Assembly (NCBI RefSeq): GCF_002831565.1
Contig: NZ_CP025096.1
Span: 4,822,501-4,886,500, forward strand
DNA: 64,000 nt
Origin: Spirosoma pollinicola
GTDB taxonomy: Bacteria; Bacteroidota; Bacteroidia; Cytophagales; Spirosomataceae
Reading direction: 5' to 3'
Position numbers and translations under genes: made by a program. Below, one piece after another: positions 45,502-53,792 of the stretch; position 1 is the first letter of the stretch, and each line of letters begins with the position of its first letter. The notes under the pieces were generated by a model. The model did no database searches. It saw only the letters and a list, made by a program, of their open reading frames with translations, and was not told where the DNA came from.

Positions 45502-47655
45502 TTACGATATTCCTTTAAATTCTTCCTGCTCGGCAAAAGGTTGGCTTCTTAGTCGTTTGCCCGTTGCCTTAAAGATAGCGTTGGCAACAGCACCACCTGC
45601 CGGAGGAAGAGAAGGTTCTCCTAACCCTGTAGGATCGATTTCATTCTGCACAAAATGTACATCTACTTCAGGAATTTCATTCAGGCGAATGAGTCGGTAT
45701 TCATTGAAATTTTTCTGTTGCGGTACACCATCTTTAAAGGTAAGGTTACCGTACATTGCATGCCCGATCCCATCTACGATGCAACCACGCACCTGCTGCT
45801 GTGATCCGCTCTGATTAATAACGACGCCACAATCCGCTGCTGAATAAACCTTTTGCAAGACAGGCTTTCCTTTTTGCATAACAACCTCGCCAACTTGAGC
45901 CACATACGAACGGTGCGAGAAATAAACGCTAAAGCCCTGGGCGACAGGCTTACCATCAGCTCCCTTTTTCTTGCCCCATCCTGACTTCTCAACCGCCAGA
46001 TTAATCACTCCTTTCATTCGGTCAATGTCGTATTTGATGGCCCCCGTTGGCTTTTGTTTGGCTTTATCCAACAGCTCCAATCTAAATCGCACAGGGTCTT
46101 TTCCCGCAGCCTGCGCTACTTCATCTATGAACGACTGCTCGGCAAAGGCGAGAAAGTTTGTAATTGGTGCTCGCCAGGGGCCGGTGGTAATGGGCGATTT
46201 GTGATCTACGCTGTCAATTAACAGGTTATCGACAGCCCCCGCCGGAAAATTATCCTCTCTCGTTGAATTGCCGGCGTTTATACTAGCACCACGCAGCTTA
46301 TAACCAATCATGTTACCCTGTGCATCCAAAGCCGCTTCAAATCGGTATCGAACCGCCGGGCGATAGCTGCCGCCAGTCATGTCGTCTTCGCGCGTCCAGA
46401 TCACTTTTACCGGTGCATTAACCAACTTCGATACCTGGACAGCCTCCACAACATAATCTGCTTTTAGCCGACGGCCAAAACCTCCACCCATACGAGTCAA
46501 CTGGACAGAAACCTTATCGGGCGTAATGCCAAGCAATTTAGCCGTTTCATTTCTCGCTAATTCGGGTGTTTGTGTCGGTCCCACTAGTTCAACACCATCC
46601 GGGCGGACGTGCGCGAAGAAATTCATTGGCTCCATTGGCGCATGCGACAGGAACGGGCATTGGTATTCTGCCTTGACGACTTTTGCCGCATTTTTAAACG
46701 CGGTTTCTACATCACCATCTTTTCGACGAACTGTTGCACCTGATCCATCAAGTAACTCTTTAAATATACGGTTGTGATCGGCGGTGCTTTCTAACGCATC
46801 TGCCTTCTCCCACTCTATTTTCAGCGCGTCTTTCGCCTTTTTCACCTGCCAGGTTGACTTACCAACCACGGCCACATTGTTATCGAATGTTACCACGTTG
46901 ACAATACCCGACATCGCTTTTGCAGCTTCAGCGTTCAACGATTTTAATTTATAACCAAATGCTGGACGCTGGATCATGGCAAATAGCATGCCTTCACGGT
47001 AAAAGTCCAGACCAAACAGGGGTTTCCCCGTGATAATTTTGGGGTTATCTACGTTTCGAATTGTGCTGCCAATCAGTTTGAAGTCTTTTATCGCCTTCAG
47101 TTTAACATTCGTCGGAACCGCCAGTTGGGCCGCTTCGTTAGCTAGCTCACCATAACTCGCCTTACGGTTGCTGCCAGAATGCGCAACAAATCCATTTTCT
47201 GTAGTACATTCTGATGAGGGCACATTCCAGCGTTTAGCAGCCGCTTCAACTAACATCATCCGGGCTGTGGCTCCCGCTTTGCGAAGACGCTCCCAGGAGT
47301 GTGGGATTGAACCACTTCCACCTGCTACCTGGCGTTCAAATTTCTTGGTATCGAGTGGTGCCTGTTCAACCACAACCTTGCTCCAGTCCGCGTCTAATTC
47401 TTCGGCAACTATAATTGGGAAAGCCGTTTTTATTCCTTGTCCCACTTCGGGATTTGGTGAGAGAATGGTAACGATCCCCTCCGGGCTGATGGACAAATAG
47501 CTATTGAAATCGGCACCAGCTATAATAGCACCACTAGCAACAGTTGACCCAATTGCTTCAGCCTTAACCCAACTAAACCCTAAAACAAGCCCACCCCCAG
47601 CCAGCGTGGCTAATTTTAAAAAGCCCCTTCTATTTGTATGCTCTATATTCTTCAT
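45502..47655 (-). CDS. Molybdopterin-binding subunit of a xanthine dehydrogenase-family hydroxylase (isoquinoline 1-oxidoreductase beta-like)
   Basis: A 717-residue large subunit with an N-terminal twin-arginine signal (NRRGFLKLATLAGGGLVLGF), so it is exported folded. The segments GPTQTPELARNETAKLLG, QLTRMGGGFGRRLKADYVVEAV and GLGEPSLPPAGGAVANAIF with the terminal catalytic Glu match the molybdenum hydroxylase family. Together with the [2Fe-2S] subunit upstream it would oxidise an N-heteroaromatic compound or aldehyde. The substrate is unknown. The two genes are 2 nt apart. Confidence 0.9.
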   Translation of the reverse strand: MKNIEHTNRRGFLKLATLAGGGLVLGFSWVKAEAIGSTVASGAIIAGADFNSYLSISPEGIVTILSPNPEVGQGIKTAFPIIVAEELDADWSKVVVEQAPLDTKKFERQVAGGSGSIPHSWERLRKAGATARMMLVEAAAKRWNVPSSECTTENGFVAHSGSNRKASYGELANEAAQLAVPTNVKLKAIKDFKLIGSTIRNVDNPKIITGKPLFGLDFYREGMLFAMIQRPAFGYKLKSLNAEAAKAMSGIVNVVTFDNNVAVVGKSTWQVKKAKDALKIEWEKADALESTADHNRIFKELLDGSGATVRRKDGDVETAFKNAAKVVKAEYQCPFLSHAPMEPMNFFAHVRPDGVELVGPTQTPELARNETAKLLGITPDKVSVQLTRMGGGFGRRLKADYVVEAVQVSKLVNAPVKVIWTREDDMTGGSYRPAVRYRFEAALDAQGNMIGYKLRGASINAGNSTREDNFPAGAVDNLLIDSVDHKSPITTGPWRAPITNFLAFAEQSFIDEVAQAAGKDPVRFRLELLDKAKQKPTGAIKYDIDRMKGVINLAVEKSGWGKKKGADGKPVAQGFSVYFSHRSYVAQVGEVVMQKGKPVLQKVYSAADCGVVINQSGSQQQVRGCIVDGIGHAMYGNLTFKDGVPQQKNFNEYRLIRLNEIPEVDVHFVQNEIDPTGLGEPSLPPAGGAVANAIFKATGKRLRSQPFAEQEEFKGIS

Positions 47656-47657
47656 GA

Positions 47658-48152
47658 CTATTTCGTTTTAGAAGATTTAATAGCACCTGATGTACCCATC
47701 GACATTGAAGCGACCTTCACAGCTTCCCGAATCCGATGATAGGTTCCACATCGACAGATATTTCCTGTCATTGTTTCATCTATTTCGGCTGAGGATGGTT
47801 TAGGATTTCGTTTAAGTAAAGCAGTTGCGGTCATGATTTGACCTGCCTGACAATACCCACATTGAGGTACGTCTATTTTATCCCAGGCAACCTGAACGGG
47901 ATGGGTACCTGTAGCGGACAGACCTTCTATAGTTGTTACTTTCGATTTACCCACGGCAGAAACAGGCAATACACATGAACGGGTAGCTTCCCCGTTTAGG
48001 TGCACCGTACATGCACCACATTGAGCAATGCCGCAACCGTACTTTGTACCGACCAGACCGAGATTATCGCGTAGAACCCATAACAAGGGTGTGTCAGGCT
48101 CGACATCAGCTTGAAAGCTGCGGCCGTTAATTTGGAGTTTGAAGATGGCCAT
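47658..48152 (-). CDS. [2Fe-2S] subunit of the molybdenum hydroxylase (isoquinoline 1-oxidoreductase alpha-like)
   Basis: A 164-residue small subunit carrying two [2Fe-2S] clusters. The plant-type cluster ligands are C40, C45, C48 and C60; the second set is C98, C101, C133 and C135 in QCGYCQAGQ and GNICRCG. It passes electrons from the Mo subunit encoded 2 nt downstream. No signal peptide of its own is seen; it may be carried out by the Tat signal of its partner. Confidence 0.93.
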   Translation of the reverse strand: MAIFKLQINGRSFQADVEPDTPLLWVLRDNLGLVGTKYGCGIAQCGACTVHLNGEATRSCVLPVSAVGKSKVTTIEGLSATGTHPVQVAWDKIDVPQCGYCQAGQIMTATALLKRNPKPSSAEIDETMTGNICRCGTYHRIREAVKVASMSMGTSGAIKSSKTK

Positions 48153-48233
48153 TTCTAGGGCAGAAGGAGATGAAACGTCTAATATACATAAAGTTAATGT
48201 GGATCAATTCCAAAAGTTGTGGAGCATCAAGGA

Positions 48234-48461
48234 TTAAGCATATAACTGAGTTAGGCGGTACAGAAAGAATTCGATGTTTCGCACCCCGCGGAATTGACTT
48301 CGAAATGCTTTGATCTTCGCATTGAACGACTCGGCTGAAGCGTTGGTACTGCGGTTGTCAAAGTAGTTGAGAATCGTTTCATAATGATTTTGGATAGAAC
48401 GGGCCACGGTGTTGAAAGTTTTGAATCCCGCTTGGCGTACTTTTTCATGCCATTTGGCCAA
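48234..48461 (-). pseudogene. C-terminal remnant of an ISAon1/ISL3-type transposase
   Basis: About 75 residues: KWHEKVRQAGFKTFNTVARS, then NHYETILNYFDNRSTNASAESFNAKIKAFRSQFRGVRN with FFLYRLTQLY, which is the C-terminal DDE part (including the catalytic Glu region) of an ISAon1-type transposase. The frame meets a stop just upstream, at the CTAGCTAGCTAG junction near 48474-48486, so the N-terminal part is missing. It is not an active element. Confidence 0.85.
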
Positions 48462-48486
48462 GCGGGCTAAGCCCTAGCTAGCTAGA

Positions 48487-48753
48487 GTGGTTAAAACCGA
48501 ATTTGATACTTGGGAAAGCCAAGGTCTATCCATTTTTTATTTACCTACCTACAGTCCTCATCTGAATCCCATTGAAATTCTGTGGCGCTTCTGCAAATAT
48601 AAGTGGCTTAACAAAACGCATTATAAAAGCTGGTCAACCTTAAAGAAAGCTATTCTTTATATTTTTAAGGAGTATGGGTCGATATATACCATCAGCTTTA
48701 CAAACCTTATTGTAAAAAATACCCAAGTTAGTATCAAGCTTAATTCTGCCTAA
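48487..48753 (+). pseudogene. C-terminal remnant of an IS630-type transposase
   Basis: About 88 residues with YLPTYSPHLNPIEILWRFCKYKWL, the terminal DDE segment with the catalytic Glu of IS630 transposases. It begins at the same junction as the ISAon1-type remnant, in the opposite direction, so both have lost their N-terminal parts at the same point. It borders the PRTRC element. Confidence 0.85.
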
Positions 48754-48787
48754 TTACTTATAGTCACTGAACAAACAGGCTTGAGAA

Positions 48788-48795
48788 GGTGAAGT
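48788..48795 (-). promoter_or_regulatory. Isolated ACTTCACC motif downstream of the ThiF gene
   Basis: ACTTCACC (minus strand), here inside TACTTTACTTCACC, also found upstream of the PRTRC operon at 52521-52528 within the same 14 bases. Here no gene follows on the minus strand except the IS remnants. It may be the upstream part of a promoter whose gene was removed by the IS junction. Confidence 0.3.
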
Positions 48796-48822
48796 AAAGT
48801 AACCAGGGTAAAGCCATCCCGG

Positions 48823-49695
48823 TTAGGCGATGGGCAAAGGAGCGGTGCGACCCGTTTCCAGATTAAGGAAACAGCCCCGGTGGGGTGTCATCGCTTTACG
48901 GAACAGGGTCCAAAGTAGGGAACAGCCATGATTGGCCAGTGTTGAATTAATAAATAACTCCTGCTTTTGCAACGCTTCGGCCAGTGAACAGCTGGGCGTA
49001 TTATCGGACTGGTCAGCTTCGAGAAGTAACTGGTCAAATTCGTCCGTAATAAAGGGAAGCTGGCCAACAGCAACATACTCCTGCGTAGGGGGTTGTTCAA
49101 TTTCGCCAACAGTCGATAAAATGACCTGACCGATTTGTTGACTGTTCCCGTAATCAAGCCAGTAATAGGGTCTGTCGCGGTCGAACGCGACCCGGTCAGG
49201 CGCGACCCGGTCCTGTTTGGCCTGTACCCTTAGTTCCTGTAATATCAGCGCGATTTCCCGCCGTGCCGATACGGTATCTACGCACGTAATAAACAGATTG
49301 GCCGATGCGTGCTGGCGCGAATTTCCCCGAAGGCGGCTGATACAGTAGGGGGTTGGAACCGCTTTCCAGTTGGTGCCAAAAAAACCGTTGACCCGGTTAA
49401 TTAAGGCAACTGCTTTGTTGAGTTTCAATTCAGAATGGGCAAATAACTGTCTACCCAGGTTCGCTTGGCTGACGGTATCACCGTCCCATAACCGAACCTG
49501 TAAACCGGGATGGCCTAATTCGGTAAAGGCGTGGTTCATTCTGGCCAGCAAGGTCAACACCTGCGAACCGGTCCCCCCGGCCCCGATTAAATTAACCGTC
49601 AGAGGATTAGTCGGATTCAGCAGGTATGAAGCGGTAAAATGAACACTTGGTCGCCCTTGTTCGGGCGAATCCACGCGGGGTCTAGTTGTTTTCAT
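48823..49695 (-). CDS. PRTRC system ThiF family protein (E1-like)
   Basis: A 290-residue E1-like adenylating enzyme of the PRTRC cassette. It has the Rossmann motif GAGGTGSQ (residues 38-45), DGDTVSQANLGRQLF with the conserved Arg, VDTVSARR, and C236 in NTPSCSLAEALQKQ, the position of a possible thioester Cys. It would activate the small Ub-like protein C. It overlaps protein B by 14 nt and is the last gene of the operon. The Asp/Arg-rich QDRVAPDRVAFDRDR stretch is a small local duplication. Biological substrate is unknown. Confidence 0.9.
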   Translation of the reverse strand: MKTTRPRVDSPEQGRPSVHFTASYLLNPTNPLTVNLIGAGGTGSQVLTLLARMNHAFTELGHPGLQVRLWDGDTVSQANLGRQLFAHSELKLNKAVALINRVNGFFGTNWKAVPTPYCISRLRGNSRQHASANLFITCVDTVSARREIALILQELRVQAKQDRVAPDRVAFDRDRPYYWLDYGNSQQIGQVILSTVGEIEQPPTQEYVAVGQLPFITDEFDQLLLEADQSDNTPSCSLAEALQKQELFINSTLANHGCSLLWTLFRKAMTPHRGCFLNLETGRTAPLPIA

Positions 49696-50422
49696 CTGTA
49701 TAACCAGTAAGTAGCTTTAACGTGAAGGGGCTGGTAACGAGTACGTCAAGAGGGAAATCTGTATGCTGATCAATCAGTCGTTGCCATAGTTGAATAATGT
49801 TACCCTGTACCGGCTGATGTTCATCGAACAGGTGTGAGAAGTACGAATTGAAAAAGCTTTCTTCCCATGCCGCCATAAATTCGTTGAGCGTGGACGACTG
49901 ACGAATACCGACGCTGACAGTTCCCATGCAGACCCCGCCCTGCTTGTTGGTATTGAAAAACGGAGCATAATACAAGGGGGTATCTATCGTTGGTTTCTCG
50001 GCACTCAGCAGGGCAAACAGAAATAAATAATTCTTGGAAGCCAACCATACCAACGCGGGTAGAGAAGCTATCCCGTTCGGTATCGTTAACGACTCGATGA
50101 AATATAAGTGACGCTGTTGCGGGGGGGTGTACCACATTACCCGGCCCTGATCGGCATCCAGATAAAGTACGTTTTCGGGCAACAGCCCGTTGAGTCGTAA
50201 AAACCCTTTTTTCTTTTCTTTTTCCACCGTCAGGATTTTGGCTAACTGCTTTGACTCTTGTTCGGTTAAGGGATGAAAATTAATGGGATGACCAGAAACA
50301 GGGTCAACGTCGAAGGCTTGCACATGCCCATGATGACTATTGCTCGCCTGTCGATAGACCAGCAGTCCCTGCGTTGGCAGATACGACTTCCCGTAATTGG
50401 CGGTTATGTTGTTCATCAGCAA
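49682..50422 (-). CDS. PRTRC system protein B (E2-like)
   Basis: A 246-residue protein of the PRTRC_B family, which includes the Prok-E2_D domain, a predicted relative of ubiquitin-conjugating enzymes. The conserved YYAPFFNTNKQGGVCMGTVSV segment holds C165, the candidate conjugating Cys. MNNITANYGK at 50416 is an equally good start. Its 5' end overlaps the 3' end of protein F by 80-86 nt, and its 3' end overlaps the ThiF gene by 14 nt, so the three genes are tightly coupled. Confidence 0.85.
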   Translation of the reverse strand: MLMNNITANYGKSYLPTQGLLVYRQASNSHHGHVQAFDVDPVSGHPINFHPLTEQESKQLAKILTVEKEKKKGFLRLNGLLPENVLYLDADQGRVMWYTPPQQRHLYFIESLTIPNGIASLPALVWLASKNYLFLFALLSAEKPTIDTPLYYAPFFNTNKQGGVCMGTVSVGIRQSSTLNEFMAAWEESFFNSYFSHLFDEHQPVQGNIIQLWQRLIDQHTDFPLDVLVTSPFTLKLLTGYTDENN

Positions 50423-51515
50423 GGTTTTTTAGTAGGTCGGCTAACGCATCAAGGCTGGTATAGAATACCTCCTCAAAGGCTAAACAAAGCGGTGGTTCGG
50501 CGCAAGGCCGGTCAAACAAATGATACGCCAATGGTTCTTCAACGTACCCGCCCCCGTTAAAATCGCAGTCCAACGATTCCAGTATGTTATCATGGACCCA
50601 ATCCCCCCATTGCCATAAAAAACCAATGCGCTGGTCGGGGTCAATGGAATAATCATCGTCGGAATGGGCCAATCCCCGCTCATAGCTTCGGTAGTAGGTG
50701 CGGTCAGGGTACTGACGATATAAGCTCAAAAATGAGCCGCTGATCCGGTGTAATGCTTCTTCCCATTCATCGGTAGGCCGGAAGGATTGGTGACGCGTTT
50801 CAAACGCATCCAGATGCCGCTGGTTCCAACCTATGTACCGTTGTAGGATAGAGCCGCCCAGTCGGGTATCGGTTAACAGCGTCTCAAATTCAGCCAGCTG
50901 GTTTTCCTCGTCGTCCTCCCGCATGGATTCTGCCATCATATCACATTGGTAATAGACAAAGCTACTCTCGTCGGAAAAGAAGGCCACACCGGCCACCGTA
51001 TGCAGATACGATACCAACGAACATAACAGGGCCGAAGCCGACAACCTGCTTTTTCCCTTGAGCGTCTGGTAAAGGGGTTCCAGCGGTATATAATACGAGG
51101 TAAAGCCCGTTTCATATACCTTGTAAACGGCAAGGGTTGATCGGAGGGTATCATCGTCCTCGATAATGGCCAGCGATGCATTGGGGTCTGCCGCTTGCAG
51201 GGCAGCTTCGGCCTGTGAAAACGCAAGAAAAACATTATGCGGATAAACGCTGGTATTTTCCATTGCCGTTACGTCAAAACCAAACCCATACGCTTGAGAT
51301 AAAAACAACAGGGATTGAAAGAACTCCGCTTCGATAATCGCCTGATCGTGGAATTCGGCCAGTTCCTCAACAACTGGCTCGAAACGGTATCTTAAAAAAC
51401 CATCGGTAGCTGACTCAGCGGTAAAGATCGTCGTTTCTGAACGACGCTGTGAGCCGCGTCGGGGAGTGAGTTGAGGGAGAGCAGAAACGCGGCTATTGCC
51501 GAGGAGCGTTGCCAT
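50337..51515 (-). CDS. PRTRC system protein F (probable)
   Basis: A 392-residue acidic protein with no catalytic motif that I recognise. Its place (between protein C and protein B) and its length match PRTRC system protein F. It contains blocks rich in aromatic and acidic residues (FGFDVTAMENTSVYPHNVFLAF; WEEALHRISGSFLSLYRQYPDRTYYRSY). The name rests mainly on position and size. Confidence 0.65.
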   Translation of the reverse strand: MATLLGNSRVSALPQLTPRRGSQRRSETTIFTAESATDGFLRYRFEPVVEELAEFHDQAIIEAEFFQSLLFLSQAYGFGFDVTAMENTSVYPHNVFLAFSQAEAALQAADPNASLAIIEDDDTLRSTLAVYKVYETGFTSYYIPLEPLYQTLKGKSRLSASALLCSLVSYLHTVAGVAFFSDESSFVYYQCDMMAESMREDDEENQLAEFETLLTDTRLGGSILQRYIGWNQRHLDAFETRHQSFRPTDEWEEALHRISGSFLSLYRQYPDRTYYRSYERGLAHSDDDYSIDPDQRIGFLWQWGDWVHDNILESLDCDFNGGGYVEEPLAYHLFDRPCAEPPLCLAFEEVFYTSLDALADLLKNLADEQHNRQLREVVSANAGTAGLSTGEQ

Positions 51516-51577
51516 TGATTGGAATAGGGATAGTCCGTTGAAATAACTCTGGCGGGTTTGCCCATGATCGCTAGGAA

Positions 51578-51799
51578 TTAACCTTTCGTACCCATAACGC
51601 TATCAAAACGGTACTCGATGCGGTCGTTTCTGACTTGCCCCTCACTTACTTTTGCCGTCGTTAAAAGAGGATAACTGTTGGCATAAAAATTCAGTACGGC
51701 TTGGGGGCTTAAGGAGCGTTCAGGGTCAGCCAGTTCAACAGGCTGGCCTTTGTCCTGAATAATAAATACCCGTTTATAGGTTGTGGCGATCAGGTTCAT
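51578..51799 (-). CDS. PRTRC system protein C (prokaryotic ubiquitin-like)
   Basis: A 73-residue protein of the PRTRC_C/Prok_Ub family: compact beta-grasp-like sequence, RVFIIQDKGQPVELADPERSLSPQAVLNFYANSYPLLTTAKVSEGQV. It ends FDSVMGTKG, a C-terminal Gly right at the stop. If it is conjugated, no trimming of the tail would be needed. It lies 9 nt after protein E and 62 nt before protein F. Confidence 0.85.
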   Translation of the reverse strand: MNLIATTYKRVFIIQDKGQPVELADPERSLSPQAVLNFYANSYPLLTTAKVSEGQVRNDRIEYRFDSVMGTKG

Positions 51800-51808
51800 A
51801 CGCGTTGT

Positions 51809-52330
51809 TTATGCATTAATTGATTCAAATAGGGTAGGGGCACTGAACTTCTGAACTAATTCTTCCCGCTTTTTGGTGATGGCTTCCTGCTGGTTGGGAA
51901 ATAGGGTCGGGTCGGGCAGTTTTGCACACGCTTCGCGGTATTTTCCGGCTTCTTCCAGTTCAGTCACTTTGACCATGAGGCCATCATAGGTTTTTTTCTG
52001 TTCCTCGGCTTCTTTTCTCTGTTTGGTTTCAGCCGCTTTTGCCATTGCCGACTGCTCACTGGCCAGCGCAACACTTTTGAGATGGTCCTCCATACTGACC
52101 AGCAATTGGGAAGTCTGCTGATAGGGCTCTGTAATCTTTCTAAAAAAAGCTTCATCAATAGCTTCTGGAAGTCCATTGAACAACAGGGGCTTTATTAGCT
52201 GTTGGGCTTTGTCTCCGCATTGCTCGTTGGTCAGCAGAACGCTAACAATGAGTTTTTCACCTACGGTTTGACAGACGATTTTTAAATCGCCCTGCAAGCC
52301 AAGCTGGTGGACTTTTTGAAAAAACTCCAT
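51809..52330 (-). CDS. PRTRC system protein E
   Basis: A 173-residue protein beginning MEFFQKVHQLGLQGDLKIVCQTVGEKLIVSVLL, the PRTRC_E start, with a coiled-coil middle (about residues 95-125, Lys/Glu/Gln-rich) and a C-terminal PDPTLFPNQQEAI. It is the first gene of the PRTRC operon, with the promoter ATAACAGGG-N64-TATCTTTA upstream. Its exact biochemical role is unknown. Confidence 0.85.
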   Translation of the reverse strand: MEFFQKVHQLGLQGDLKIVCQTVGEKLIVSVLLTNEQCGDKAQQLIKPLLFNGLPEAIDEAFFRKITEPYQQTSQLLVSMEDHLKSVALASEQSAMAKAAETKQRKEAEEQKKTYDGLMVKVTELEEAGKYREACAKLPDPTLFPNQQEAITKKREELVQKFSAPTLFESINA

Positions 52331-52658
52331 ACGCTGTTCAGGAAATGAATTGTGTGTTGTTTACTGATCTAAAGATAGCCATTCAGCCGGGTATGGGGTG
52401 GGGTAACAAGTGTTCGTTAAAGGGATGGGGAAAGCCCTTTTCCCTGTTATGTTTAGCTAGTTACCAGTTAGCCTGCCTGGGTCCAGGAATCGACCCCTTC
52501 GCGGTCAACACAGATGAGTCGGTGAAGTAAAGTAGAGATAGCCGACTCGCCCGCTGTGTGCGATGCGATCGGTATACGACCATCGAAGGCGCTTCGGTGG
52601 TTAGGGTTGAAAAATCCGGATGCGCCGGATCGATCAGAAAATTGTCGTCCCGTAGGGC
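52331..52658 (-). other. Gap holding the PRTRC operon promoter
   Basis: This 328-nt gap holds the conserved promoter of the PRTRC operon (-7 box at 52370-52377, upstream motif at 52442-52450) and an ACTTCACC element at 52521-52528. The part 52530-52658, before the next stop codon, holds nothing recognised. A small plus-strand frame at 52345-52530 crosses the promoter and is not convincing. Confidence 0.6.
52370..52450 (-). promoter_or_regulatory. Element promoter of the PRTRC operon (ATAACAGGG-N64-TATCTTTA)
   Basis: Minus strand: ATAACAGGG at 52450-52442 followed by AAAAGGGC, then 64 nt in total, then TATCTTTA at 52377-52370, 39 nt before the ATG of protein E. No TTG stands at the -33 place. 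The upstream motif and its distance recur at four other genes of the element, so it is a probable activator site. Confidence 0.8.
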
Positions 52659-53057
52659 CTATTCCAGCCCCGAACCACCGTTCCGGGAACCTCCGTTCCG
52701 GGAACGGTGGTTCGGGCTCAGGTCGTAAATAGAAACTGAGTAAAACGAATGTGACAGGCTACCCATTAAGCCAAACGAAACACGCACACCATCCACCGTT
52801 CCGGTAGAGTCGGAATAAAATATTGTAAACTCATTGAGCTTCACCGGCTGACCTGCTACTCGTTGGTAATGAATCAACCGGCACAGGGCGTTATTCATAT
52901 CATTGGTTAGGCTACGCCCACCCTGATCCAAATCAATTAGAAAAAGCGTCTTGGCTTTCAGGTCGATTTGAAACTGCACGTCTGATTGCGGGTAGCCTAA
53001 AATCTGGTATTTGGGGAGCGTGTGTTTGGGTAGCTGACCGTTATGACCATTTTCCAT
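52659..53057 (-). CDS. Element protein of unknown function, 132 aa
   Basis: A 132-residue protein starting MENGHNGQLPKHTLPKYQILG. The open frame goes up to 53135, but the shared promoter places its -7 box at 53087-53094, inside that longer frame, so ATG 53057 is the likely start. It contains KAKTLFLIDLDQGGRSLTNDMNNALCRLI and ends in RSRNGGSRNGGSGLE, two near-copies of RNGGS, encoded by a GC-rich hairpin. No family was recognised. Confidence 0.6.
   Translation of the reverse strand: MENGHNGQLPKHTLPKYQILGYPQSDVQFQIDLKAKTLFLIDLDQGGRSLTNDMNNALCRLIHYQRVAGQPVKLNEFTIFYSDSTGTVDGVRVSFGLMGSLSHSFYSVSIYDLSPNHRSRNGGSRNGGSGLE
52670..52715. repeat. GC-rich inverted repeat at the 3' end of the gene
   Basis: CCGAACCACCGTTCC (52670-52684) pairs with GGAACGGTGGTTCGG at the far end (to 52715); the middle contains a second CCGTTCCGGGAAC unit. 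The repeat is within the coding region and makes the RNGGS copies. It may also act at the RNA 3' end. Confidence 0.75.
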
Positions 53058-53086
53058 ATTAATAGACGTTTGCTGGTTTACGCTAT

Positions 53087-53168
53087 TAAAAATAGGGTTC
53101 GATACGGAATTGGACTGGCTTACGACTAAAATCATAAGGCAATATTAGCGCGCCTTCTCCCCTGTTAT
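53087..53168 (-). promoter_or_regulatory. Element promoter (ATAACAGGG-N65-TATTTTTA)
   Basis: Minus strand: ATAACAGGG at 53168-53160, 65 nt, then TATTTTTA at 53094-53087, 29 nt before ATG 53057. An ACTTCACC element lies at 53195-53202, 26 nt further upstream. This promoter shifts the gene start from 53135 to 53057. Confidence 0.75.
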
Positions 53169-53244
53169 GGCCTGGCCATAGGCGTAATAAAAAAGGTGAA
53201 GTGATTCTTTTATTATCGAACGGCTACCTATATACGTATCCTAA

Positions 53245-53784
53245 TCAGGTAACTGATTTGGCGTACTCAACCGCTAAATCATTCATTAGCTGAGGGAGTC
53301 GTTTACCTAAATCCGGGTACTCAGGCCGTTGAAATACATCGTTGAAAAATTCTTCACACCCCTCCAGGGCTACCCCAGTCAGGCCCTTACTGATTAACCG
53401 TTGTTTAGCCTGCGCAAACAACGTTTCCATCCGCTGGCTATACAACCCATAAAGGATGGAATGAAACAGGTTTTTTGCGTCCGCCAGGGCGGCATGCTCG
53501 CGCCGGTAATGCTGGCGGGTGGCTGGGCTGGCCGTCTCATAATGGGTTCCATTTTGCTTAAACCATTCTTCTGCCTGCTTTCGGGGCTCCAGCAGTACTT
53601 GGACGTATTCATCATACAGACAAGGCCACAGTTCCAGCACCTCACTTAGCGTCCGCTCCTGCCAGTCCTCATCACTGCCAATGCGTTCGATCAGGCTACC
53701 AACATCCGGTAAGGGCGTAACGCGCAGCGGTTGTAGAGCGACGTCTGCAGGAGAACTAAAGAGGTTCAGTTGTTTACTTGCCAT
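53245..53784 (-). CDS. Element protein of unknown function with an N-terminal clamp-binding-like motif
   Basis: A 179-residue mostly helical protein. The start MASKQLNLFSSP carries QLNLF (residues 5-9), which matches the beta sliding clamp pentapeptide QL(S/D/N)LF. The rest shows aromatic and acidic helices such as LSEVLELWPCLYDEYVQVLLEPRKQAEEWFKQ and LGKRLPQLMNDLAVEYAKS. It is 8 nt after the gene 53793-54047, so the two are an operon. I recognise no family. Confidence 0.6.
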   Translation of the reverse strand: MASKQLNLFSSPADVALQPLRVTPLPDVGSLIERIGSDEDWQERTLSEVLELWPCLYDEYVQVLLEPRKQAEEWFKQNGTHYETASPATRQHYRREHAALADAKNLFHSILYGLYSQRMETLFAQAKQRLISKGLTGVALEGCEEFFNDVFQRPEYPDLGKRLPQLMNDLAVEYAKSVT

Positions 53785-53792
53785 GGCGGCGT

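Noticed and set aside
52345..52530. 61-aa plus-strand frame in the PRTRC promoter gap
   Set aside because: It overlaps the -7 box and the upstream motif of the opposite-strand promoter, which is conserved at five sites; no homology is apparent.
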